From: Planctomycetota bacterium
GTDB lineage: Bacteria > Planctomycetota > SZUA-567 > JAFGNG01
Reading direction: 5' to 3'
DNA length: 5,180 nucleotides
Assembly: GCA_016927125.1 (NCBI GenBank)
Contig: JAFGNG010000267.1
Coordinates: 1 to 5,180, forward strand
Numbering within the stretch: the stretch's first letter is position 1; each line of letters starts with the position of its first letter. The notes below the pieces were generated by a model, which made no database searches, was not told where the DNA came from, and was given only the letters and a program-made list of their open reading frames with translations. A program made the translations under genes and the position numbers. This document shows, piece after piece, positions 1 through 5,180 of this stretch.

Positions 1-393
1 AAGGATATGATGTGGGTGGCTGCCGCGGGACCGGGGAGCAACCTCTTGCTGGCGCTGGTTTTTACCTTGGTTTATCATGTTAATCGCCTGGTTCCGCCGG
101 AATCGCTTTTAAGCAACCTGACATTTATCCTCCAGGTTGGCTTACCGGTAGTAATCCTGATCAATATCTTTCTCGCATTTTTCAACCTTATCCCGGTCCC
201 CCCGCTTGACGGCGGCCGGATCCTGGTAGGCTTATTGCCTCGAGAAATGGCTTACAAGGTTGCATCTATCGAGCGATATGGTATGTTAATTCTGTTGGGA
301 CTGCTGGTGACCGGCGCTATCGGACTGGTTTTTGAACCAGCGCGCCTGCTAACCAATCAGTTGCTTATGGAAGAATACTTTCCAGCGCATTAA
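1..393 (+). CDS. Site-2 protease family (M50) intramembrane metalloprotease, 3' part
   Basis: This is the C-terminal 130 codons of a multi-pass membrane zinc protease of the M50 / site-2 protease family, which cleaves transmembrane substrates inside the bilayer. The frame is open to the left edge (Lys-Asp precede the first visible Met), so the true start and the HExxH motif lie upstream and the ATG at 7 is internal. Visible family marks are the AAGPGSNLLLA segment, which matches the conserved AGP-x-xN helix, and then NLIPVPPLDGGRI at about nt 184-222, whose Asp is the third zinc ligand. Three or four hydrophobic helices are evident. The short-linker arrangement, without PDZ or CBS domains after the motif, resembles the compact COG1994 group often found just upstream of trpS. 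The stop is at 391-393, 39 nt before trpS, so co-transcription is likely. Family assignment is secure; the substrate is unknown. Confidence 0.9.
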   Translation, partial: KDMMWVAAAGPGSNLLLALVFTLVYHVNRLVPPESLLSNLTFILQVGLPVVILINIFLAFFNLIPVPPLDGGRILVGLLPREMAYKVASIERYGMLILLGLLVTGAIGLVFEPARLLTNQLLMEEYFPAH

Positions 394-432
394 ATATGAG
401 GAACTCCGTTACTTCATAGGGGGCAGGAGACA

Positions 433-1419
433 ATGAGCGAGAATAAACCGAAACGCGTGCTCTCAGGGCTGCAACCCTCGGGCAAGCTGCACCTGGGTAA
501 TTACTTCGGTGCGATCAAGCAGTACATCGAATTGCAGGAAGGCGGCAATGACGTCTTCTACTTCGTAGCCAATTACCATGCCATGACCTCGGTCCATGAC
601 CGCGCCGAGTTGCGGCAGAATACCCTGGACGTGGTGCTGGATCTGCTGGCGCTCGGCCTCGACCCGGAGCGGGCCACCATCTTCCTCCAGACCGATGTGC
701 CGGAGGTCTGCGAATTGAGCTGGATCCTGTCCTGCGTTACGCCGATGGCGCTCCTGGAGAAGTGCCACAGCTACAAGGACAAGCTCGCCAAGGGCATTGC
801 CCCCAACCACGCGCTCTTTGCCTACCCGGTGTTGATGGCGGCGGATATCCTCGCCTATGACAGCCAGCTCGTACCGGTGGGGCAGGACCAGAAACAGCAT
901 ATCGAGGTCACCCGCGACCTGGCGATCAAGGCCAACCTCAAGTGGGACAGTAATATCTTCAAGATCCCGGAACCCTATATTGTTGAAAGCCTGGCGGTGG
1001 TGCCCGGGATTGACGGCCAGAAGATGTCCAAGAGCTATGACAATACCCTGGAACTCTTCATGCCGGAGAAGGCGCTCAAGAAGCGGGTCAACAAGATTGT
1101 CACGGATTCCATCCCGGTGGAAGATCCCAAGGATCCGGGAAAATGCAATGTCTTCGCGTTACTCAAGCTCTTCCTTGATGAAGACGCGCAACAGGAGTGG
1201 GCGGAGAAATACCGCACCGGCGGCATGGGCTACGGCGAGGCTAAGAACGCCCTCCTGCAAGCCATGATCGCCAGTTTTGGCGAAGCGCGCGAACGGCGCA
1301 AGGACCTGGAGAATAACCTGGATTATATCCATGAAGTCTTGAAAAAGGGTTCCGCGCGCGCTCGCGAAGTTGCCCAAAAGACCCTCGCGCGCGCCCGGGA
1401 AGCAGTGGGAATTTATTAA
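433..1419 (+). CDS. trpS: Tryptophan--tRNA ligase (TrpRS)
   Basis: This cytoplasmic class I aminoacyl-tRNA synthetase activates tryptophan with ATP and charges tRNA-Trp. The protein is complete at 328 residues, the normal bacterial length. The HIGH-type motif appears as H20-L-G-N23 after the GLQPSG segment at residues 12-17. The KMSKS loop is at residues 197-201, preceded by VPGIDGQ. The LFAYPVLMAADIL segment at about 128-140 carries Asp138, which corresponds to the family Asp that recognises the indole or amino group. The VPVGQDQKQH segment at about 147-156 is also typical. The ATG at 433 is supported by a purine-rich AGGGGGCAGGAGA stretch at 418-430 and by the N-terminus aligning with family starts. 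Its codon use is strongly biased to G or C at third positions, as expected for a well-expressed housekeeping gene. No tryptophan leader peptide or T-box is visible in the 39-nt upstream gap, so Trp-dependent control, if any, must act further upstream. Confidence 0.98.
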   Translation: MSENKPKRVLSGLQPSGKLHLGNYFGAIKQYIELQEGGNDVFYFVANYHAMTSVHDRAELRQNTLDVVLDLLALGLDPERATIFLQTDVPEVCELSWILSCVTPMALLEKCHSYKDKLAKGIAPNHALFAYPVLMAADILAYDSQLVPVGQDQKQHIEVTRDLAIKANLKWDSNIFKIPEPYIVESLAVVPGIDGQKMSKSYDNTLELFMPEKALKKRVNKIVTDSIPVEDPKDPGKCNVFALLKLFLDEDAQQEWAEKYRTGGMGYGEAKNALLQAMIASFGEARERRKDLENNLDYIHEVLKKGSARAREVAQKTLARAREAVGIY

Positions 1420-1426
1420 ATTCCCG
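1406..1426 (+). terminator. Inverted repeat over the trpS stop codon (possible weak terminator)
   Basis: Arms GGGAATTT (1407-1414) and AAATTCCC (1418-1425) form a perfect 8-bp stem with a 3-nt loop, ATT. It can be extended by one U-G pair at 1406/1426. The TAA stop (1417-1419) sits in the loop and the 3' arm. The stem is AT-rich on the loop side and is followed by GGATTGTTACC rather than a T run. It is therefore not a classic intrinsic terminator and may instead protect the trpS mRNA 3' end or reduce read-through into scpA, which has its own promoter. Confidence 0.4.
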
Positions 1427-1440
1427 GATTGTTACCAGTC

Positions 1441-1469
1441 TTGCAGATAATTATCTTTGCAGCTATAAT
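1441..1469 (+). promoter_or_regulatory. Sigma70-like promoter for scpA and the AsmA-like gene
   Basis: A -35-like TTGCAG (1441-1446; three of six consensus bases, including the key TTG) is separated by exactly 17 bp from a perfect -10 TATAAT (1464-1469). The predicted transcription start is near 1476, giving a leader of about 43 nt before the scpA ATG. The spacer between trpS and scpA is strikingly AT-rich against the GC-rich genes on either side, as expected of a promoter. This suggests scpA and the following gene form a transcription unit at least partly independent of trpS. Confidence 0.55.
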
Positions 1470-1478
1470 TTCATAGCT
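1441..1478 (+). promoter_or_regulatory. Operator-like cluster of palindromes and repeats at the scpA promoter
   Basis: Three symmetric elements overlap the promoter. AGATAATTATCT (1445-1456) is a perfect 12-bp palindrome inside the -35/-10 spacer. AGCTAT (1461-1466) and ATAGCT (1473-1478) form an inverted repeat with a 6-nt centre that overlaps the -10 box and the predicted start site. TTGCAG occurs twice, at 1441 and 1457, 16 bp apart. Such symmetry could be a binding site for a dimeric repressor. However, AT-rich spacers produce short palindromes by chance, and no regulator can be named. Confidence 0.3.
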
Positions 1479-1518
1479 AGAAAACACTTAAGCTTGTCAA
1501 TTCTATCAGGAATGCGCC

Positions 1519-2511
1519 ATGGTTGTTGATGTCTTGGTTGAAGATCGCTTCAAGGGTCCGATGGACCTCCTGCTCTACCTCATCAAGCGCGACGAGGTGG
1601 ATATCCATGATATCCCCATCTCCCATGTGACGGGGGAATACCTCAAAGCCTTGGCCGAGATGCAGACGGTGGACGTGGAGGTGGGTGCGGAATTCATCAA
1701 CATGGCCACCATCCTGATGGAGATCAAAAGCCGGATGCTGCTGCCCCCGGAAGAATTGGCGGATGATGAGGAAACCATTGAAATTGATCCCCGGGCCGAC
1801 CTGGTGCAGGCGCTGCTGGAGTACAAGCGCTTCAAGGAGGCGGCCGACGGGCTGGGGGATTTGCTGGAAACCCACCAGGACCGCTTTCCACGCATTGGCA
1901 AAATTACTGAACTGGAAGATGATCCCCGGGAAGAGATGATCGACGCGGAGTTAGACCAGCTCTACTTCGCCTTCCTCAAGCTGATGGATGAAATCTCCCT
2001 CGAAGGTGCGGATATCATTGAGAGCACCGAGATCTCCACCGAGGAGGTTATTGGCGTGATTATTGGCCAGCTCTCCGGCAGCAAGCGCGTGCTCTTCTCC
2101 AAGGTATTCAAGCAGGCGACTACGCGCTACGAGCTGGTGGTGTATTTCATCGCCATGCTGGAATTAATCCGCATGCGGCGGGTCCTGGCCTTCCAGAAGG
2201 ACGACTTCGGTGAAATTTACCTAGAGAAGGCCCCAGAGGTTATCCGGAGCATTGCTGCTGAAACCCCGGAGCCGGGACAGAACCTCAACCCGGGGCAGGG
2301 CGGACTGGTCCTCCGTCTGCCAGGTTTTCCCAGCGCAGAAGCAGCGCTTACCATGAAACAGCCGGTGCCGCAATTTCTGCCACTTATCTTCCGCTGCCAA
2401 GAGGACACAAGTGCTGCAGGCAAGGTGGGCAATGGTACTACATTCCTGGCATTGCAGAAGCCCCACCGGAACGCAACTAATTATACCCCCCAAGACTTAC
2501 CGTTTCTTTAA
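1519..2511 (+). CDS. scpA: Segregation and condensation protein A (kleisin) with long atypical C-terminal tail
   Basis: ScpA is the kleisin subunit that bridges the SMC neck and head and, with ScpB, forms the bacterial condensin that compacts and segregates the chromosome. The N-terminal SMC-binding helical domain is clear: FKGPMDLLLYLIKRDEVDI at residues 11-29, followed by the FINMATILMEIKSRMLLP helix (59-76). A charged middle linker runs from about 80 to 140. The C-terminal winged-helix lies at about 172-236, with VYFIAMLELIRMRRV and then FGEIYLEKA. The start is fixed: an in-frame TAA lies at 1489-1491 and the ATG at 1519 is the first usable start after it, with AGGAA at 1508-1512. At 330 residues the protein is longer than the usual 230-280. 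Residues from about 239 onward form a Pro/Gly-rich tail with no resemblance to ScpA that I recognise, and its third-position GC is lower than in the core. No scpB follows; an AsmA-like gene starts 18 nt downstream. Confidence 0.93.
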   Translation: MVVDVLVEDRFKGPMDLLLYLIKRDEVDIHDIPISHVTGEYLKALAEMQTVDVEVGAEFINMATILMEIKSRMLLPPEELADDEETIEIDPRADLVQALLEYKRFKEAADGLGDLLETHQDRFPRIGKITELEDDPREEMIDAELDQLYFAFLKLMDEISLEGADIIESTEISTEEVIGVIIGQLSGSKRVLFSKVFKQATTRYELVVYFIAMLELIRMRRVLAFQKDDFGEIYLEKAPEVIRSIAAETPEPGQNLNPGQGGLVLRLPGFPSAEAALTMKQPVPQFLPLIFRCQEDTSAAGKVGNGTTFLALQKPHRNATNYTPQDLPFL

Positions 2512-2529
2512 AAGGGAACAGGTGTCGGC

Positions 2530-4710
2530 ATGGATACAGAAGTATTAAAAGATCCCCCCCCGAGGTTTATGCAGAAGCTGGTGAGAAACCGCAAGCTCTG
2601 GCTGCTGGTAACCCTGGTGGCGGGATATTTTCTGCTGCTCTTTGTCCTGTCGCGCTTGATTGACGCCCGCGCCCTGCGCCGGGAACTGGAAGAAACCACC
2701 GCTTCGATAATTGGCGCGGATGTAACCATCGGCCTGGTCGAAACCGAGATCAGGCCGCTGGGGGGCTGGCGAGTCCGCCTGCGTGATATTGTGATTGAAA
2801 ACGCCTCACCAGACTTTGAGGGCAATCTCTTTACCTGCCGGAAGGTGGTGGTCGAAGGATCGATCACCGATCTCCTCGCCGGTAAATGGAAACCTGATAT
2901 CCTGTTTAAGAACTGGGCGGTGCAAATCCACCTCCTGCCCGACGGTACCAGCAATCTCTCGGATCTCTTCCTGCCGCAGGGTTCCGCCCCGAAGGCGTAC
3001 CAGACCTGGCCGTTCTCTGAAATCATGATGGCGGGACAGCAATTCAAACTGGAGAATGGCAAACTGTTTTTAGTAAATGATATCGGTGGAGAACAGCTCC
3101 ATGAAACCGGATTATTAGAGGGGGAGGGAAGCTATGCCCCCGGCAAGGATCCTGACAGCATCAGCGGTGAACTCCAGTTTACCTTAGGAGGCCCAACCAC
3201 CGGCAAGGAAACCGACGGGAAGCGCCTGGATGCCTCCTTCGCAGTCAGAGAGTTCGTTGCCACCGAGGGCGCATTCGAAGGCAAGTGGAGGCTTGGGCTG
3301 GAAGGCAAGGGAGTGCCACTGGAGGTTATTGCCCGTCTCCTGCGGTTGCCCCATACCCCCACAGCCGGGGAACTGGCTGATGGCAAGGCGAATGTGGAGG
3401 GATTGTTTGGCAAGAATCATCCGGCCTGGCTGAAGAACGCAGATATTTTGATCAACCTCCAGGAGAATTCGCTGCCCCTCTTTGGCATGGATGGGCCGCT
3501 CCAGATAGCCTATCAGCGGGGCGACAAACTTGTTACTGCCGGAGACGACGGGATTGAAAATACCTTGCAACGGCACGAGCTTGTCTTTACTGAAGCGAAA
3601 GGAGAAACTCCCAAGACTGCCGCGGTGATCTGCCTGGCAGGCAAAGATGGCAAGGTGGTGGAGATGGGAATCAAGGCCTCTGATTTCAATTTTTCACGCA
3701 TCCCGAAGCAAAGCGACCACGAGCCCTGGAGCGAAACCTTCCTGCCGCAACTTCGCAAGGTTACTGCCGGAGTCACCTCATTCAGGATGCTGGGCTTCAC
3801 GGTCAAGGACGCGCGCACGATTACGGAAATCGAGAATAATGCCATTGCGAAAATGGCGATGGCCGGCGGTTTCTGCAATGGCAAAATTGCTTTCGGCACC
3901 GGCGGCTGGCCGTTGGGGGATACCGGCTGGCCAAAAGCGATCGGGGTTACAGTCCGCGATGCCGAGGCTACCAGCTTTATCGAAACCATCTCGCACATGC
4001 TGCCCGCGCCGGCGGTCTTATCCCCTACCGAGGGCCGGATCTACTGCACCCTCTTCCATATCCCGGAAGCTACGGATCCGGGCCTGGTGCTCCAGGAGGA
4101 GTTGTTGCACAAGCTGGACATGGACCTGGTGGCTCCCGAAGAGATGGGCGCAACCAAGGGTTGGGACGGAACCTTGTTGCTCAAGGATGTCAGGTTTGAT
4201 GAACATGGCGATAATCCCATTCTCAAGGCCTTGTGGGAGATCCCTGCCCAATTAGCGGAGTTGCAGGACATATGTCTACCAGCGCAAGCTCAACCGAAAA
4301 ACGGTAAAACCAGGGGGTTAACCTCCCTGCGGGTCAAAGAGGGCAGCCTGCGTGCTGTCCGGGAAGATACCGGGGGTATGCTCCAACTCGAAGGCGGATT
4401 CATTACCCGTGAGCTCGGGCGGGTTATGCTGAAGGGCGGGCCTCTCTCCGGCACCGAGGGCTACAGGTTGACACTCCAGGCCTATCCCTTTGAGGGGATG
4501 GAAGGGGAGCAGGATTCCATCGCTCTGCCGGAGTTACATCTTGGGGTGCTCAGTGCTGCCAAAGCCGTGGAAGCAAAGAACGGCCTGTTGCTGACCTTTG
4601 ATATTTCCGACCAGGAAGTAACCCTGACCGAAAGCTACCTGGATGAGGTCAAGCAGGCATATGAAAATCTTAACCAAGCCCAACCTGACTCCAGCCCGGC
4701 AAATCCGTAA
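2530..4710 (+). CDS. AsmA-like membrane-anchored envelope protein
   Basis: This 726-residue protein has a short basic cytoplasmic N-terminus, one transmembrane helix at about residues 23-41 (LWLLVTLVAGYFLLLFVLS) and a large exported domain rich in beta-strand patterns. Residues 48-147 show the AsmA-family N-terminal pattern: an amphipathic helix (LRRELEETTASIIGADV), then strands with a GGWRVRLRDIVIEN segment, FTCRKVVVEGSITDLLAGK, and a DGTSNLSDLF close like the family's D-G-xxN-L-x-x-L. Residues of about 550-690 look like the repeated-strand C-terminal AsmA region (LQLEGGFITRELGRVMLKGG). The family is thought to form hydrophobic grooves that carry phospholipid between inner and outer membranes; that role is inferred here. 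AGGTG at 2520-2524, 5 nt before the ATG, supports the start at 2530. An alternative start, Met14 (ATG at 2569 behind GAGG at 2562), cannot be excluded. The C-terminus is a short polar tail. Close spacing to scpA suggests co-transcription; a functional link to chromosome segregation is not implied. Confidence 0.72.
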   Translation: MDTEVLKDPPPRFMQKLVRNRKLWLLVTLVAGYFLLLFVLSRLIDARALRRELEETTASIIGADVTIGLVETEIRPLGGWRVRLRDIVIENASPDFEGNLFTCRKVVVEGSITDLLAGKWKPDILFKNWAVQIHLLPDGTSNLSDLFLPQGSAPKAYQTWPFSEIMMAGQQFKLENGKLFLVNDIGGEQLHETGLLEGEGSYAPGKDPDSISGELQFTLGGPTTGKETDGKRLDASFAVREFVATEGAFEGKWRLGLEGKGVPLEVIARLLRLPHTPTAGELADGKANVEGLFGKNHPAWLKNADILINLQENSLPLFGMDGPLQIAYQRGDKLVTAGDDGIENTLQRHELVFTEAKGETPKTAAVICLAGKDGKVVEMGIKASDFNFSRIPKQSDHEPWSETFLPQLRKVTAGVTSFRMLGFTVKDARTITEIENNAIAKMAMAGGFCNGKIAFGTGGWPLGDTGWPKAIGVTVRDAEATSFIETISHMLPAPAVLSPTEGRIYCTLFHIPEATDPGLVLQEELLHKLDMDLVAPEEMGATKGWDGTLLLKDVRFDEHGDNPILKALWEIPAQLAELQDICLPAQAQPKNGKTRGLTSLRVKEGSLRAVREDTGGMLQLEGGFITRELGRVMLKGGPLSGTEGYRLTLQAYPFEGMEGEQDSIALPELHLGVLSAAKAVEAKNGLLLTFDISDQEVTLTESYLDEVKQAYENLNQAQPDSSPANP
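2554..2561 (+). repeat. C8 homopolymer near the start of the AsmA-like gene
   Basis: Eight consecutive C residues encode most of Pro9-Pro10-Pro11 of the AsmA-like protein. In this copy the frame is intact through the tract. Single-base slippage here would abolish translation from the ATG at 2530, whereas initiation at Met14 (2569) would be unaffected. Poly-C tracts of this length near the 5' end of surface-related genes are known phase-variation sites in some bacteria, but a single sequence cannot show variation. Confidence 0.6.
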
Positions 4711-4728
4711 CCTGCCCGGAAAGCATAC

Positions 4729-4756
4729 TTGAAATCATCCCTCTGGATCTAATAAT
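4729..4756 (+). promoter_or_regulatory. Putative sigma70-like promoter for the downstream M50 protease
   Basis: TTGAAA (4729-4734; five of six matches to the -35 consensus) and AATAAT (4751-4756; five of six to the -10) are separated by 16 bp. The expected transcript start is near 4763, giving a leader of about 36 nt. The element lies in the 88-nt gap between the AsmA-like gene and the last gene, an interval that shows no clear intrinsic terminator. It would allow the protease to be expressed separately from scpA. Confidence 0.45.
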
Positions 4757-4798
4757 TAACCCGAGATGATCTTTTGACTTTTATCCCGGGAAGAAGCC

Positions 4799-5180
4799 AT
4801 GCTTAACTTCTTGCAAGCCTCGCATAATATCGGCCGTTATTTCGGCATCGAAGTCCGGATAACGTACCTGCTCTATCTCGTGGTCGCTTTCTTTACCCTC
4901 ACCGACCTGGCGGATTCCGGAGTGCGAGGAGGGCTGCTCACCATGGTAAGCTTTCTTTGCCTGATCGGGTTTGTCTACCTGCACGAGATGGGGCATTCAC
5001 TCGCGGCGATTAAAGAAGGCGTGGGGGTGCAGGCGATCTACCTCCATCCCCTCGGCGGGCTGGCGCAACTGGTAGGAATTATCCCCGGGCCGATGGGGGA
5101 GATCACCATCGCCCTGGCCGGGCCGTTTGTCAGCCTGCTGCTGGCCGCGATCTTCTTTCTGCCCATGTACCTTGTCCATG
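4799..5180 (+). CDS. Site-2 protease family (M50, SpoIVFB/Rip3-like) metalloprotease, 5' part
   Basis: The first 127 codons of a second intramembrane zinc protease are present and the gene runs off the right edge. The N-terminus IGRYFGIEVRITYLLYLVVAF (residues 11-31) is typical of the SpoIVFB/Rip3-like branch: a Gly-Ile-x-Val-Arg segment followed by the first membrane helix. The second helix carries the catalytic HExxH motif as H62-E63-M-G-H66, at nt 4982-4996. It is followed by the re-entrant-loop pattern LHPLGGLAQLVG (residues 82-93) and the AGPFVSLLLA helix (107-116). The Asp-containing third-ligand motif and any CBS domains would lie beyond the window. The ATG at 4799 is supported by GGGAAGAAG at 4788-4796 and by alignment with family N-termini. 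Related proteins cleave membrane-bound transcription factors or anti-sigma factors; the substrate here is unknown. It belongs to a different S2P branch or copy from the one ending at 393. Confidence 0.9.
   Translation, partial: MLNFLQASHNIGRYFGIEVRITYLLYLVVAFFTLTDLADSGVRGGLLTMVSFLCLIGFVYLHEMGHSLAAIKEGVGVQAIYLHPLGGLAQLVGIIPGPMGEITIALAGPFVSLLLAAIFFLPMYLVH

Noticed and set aside
394..432. Possible leader peptide, T-box or hairpin control element before trpS
   Set aside because: The 39-nt gap holds only an imperfect inverted repeat and the ribosome binding region, which is too short for a T-box or an attenuator.
463..900. Antisense open frame of 145 codons opposite trpS
   Set aside because: It is a shadow of the strongly G/C-ending codons of trpS and has no recognisable domains.
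1512..1529. Short upstream frame (ATG at 1512, stop at 1527-1529) overlapping the scpA start
   Set aside because: It has five codons, no separate ribosome binding site, and most likely arises by chance from the bases around the real start.
2221..2493. Antisense open frame of 90 codons across the ScpA tail with two CxxC pairs (CQEC and CSTC), resembling a zinc ribbon
   Set aside because: It begins with TTG, I recognise no family similarity, and it lies fully opposite an intact + strand frame. The cysteine pairs are probably incidental.
2229..2511. Frameshift in scpA as the explanation for the odd tail
   Set aside because: I read the other two + frames from 2229 onward; both contain stops and neither continues ScpA-like or ScpB-like sequence.
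3647..4255. + strand 202-codon frame inside the AsmA-like gene
   Set aside because: It is an overlapping-frame shadow with Arg/Ser/Pro-rich composition typical of out-of-frame translation of GC-rich genes.
4734..4770. Inverted repeat ATCATC / GATGAT as a terminator for the AsmA-like gene
   Set aside because: The arms are only 6 bp and 25 nt apart, and the T-rich stretch that follows is interrupted. It is too weak to call.
4774..4779. TTGACT as a -35 box for the last gene
   Set aside because: A matching -10 at 16-18 bp would fall over the start codon region, where no TATAAT-like sequence exists.

Overview
The window reads as a chromosomal, housekeeping-type region of a Gram-negative (diderm) bacterium. 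All five supported genes are on the + strand. The order site-2 protease (M50), trpS, scpA is a neighbourhood known from several diderm phyla. The large AsmA-like envelope protein also argues for an outer membrane. From sequence alone I cannot name the phylum; a PVC/Planctomycetota-like or deltaproteobacterial-like lineage would both fit. No RNA genes, CRISPR arrays, insertion sequences or phage genes are visible.

Layout: (1) 1-393 is the 3' end of an intramembrane metalloprotease gene carrying the Asp-containing zinc-ligand motif. (2) 433-1419 is a complete trpS, 39 nt downstream and probably co-transcribed. A perfect 8-bp inverted repeat straddles the trpS stop codon. (3) 1420-1518 is a short AT-rich spacer with a convincing sigma70-like promoter (perfect TATAAT) embedded in small palindromes and direct repeats that resemble an operator. 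(4) 1519-2511 is scpA, whose conserved part ends near residue 238 and is followed by an atypical tail of about 92 residues. (5) 2530-4710 encodes a 726-residue membrane-anchored AsmA-like protein, 18 nt after scpA, in the place where scpB is often found. A run of eight C lies in its codons 9-11. (6) 4711-4798 is a spacer with a plausible promoter. (7) 4799-5180 is the 5' part of a second, different site-2 protease with the HExxH motif, cut by the window end.

Functionally, trpS charges tRNA-Trp and ScpA is the kleisin of the SMC-ScpAB chromosome condensation complex. The AsmA-like protein probably acts in envelope lipid transport or homeostasis. The two S2P-type proteases cleave membrane proteins within the bilayer, typically anti-sigma factors or other regulators. 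I see no clearly new multi-gene system. The points most worth a second look are the ScpA tail, the apparent absence of scpB next to scpA, the symmetric elements around the scpA promoter, the poly-C tract at the start of the AsmA-like gene, and the two unlike S2P proteases bracketing the locus.
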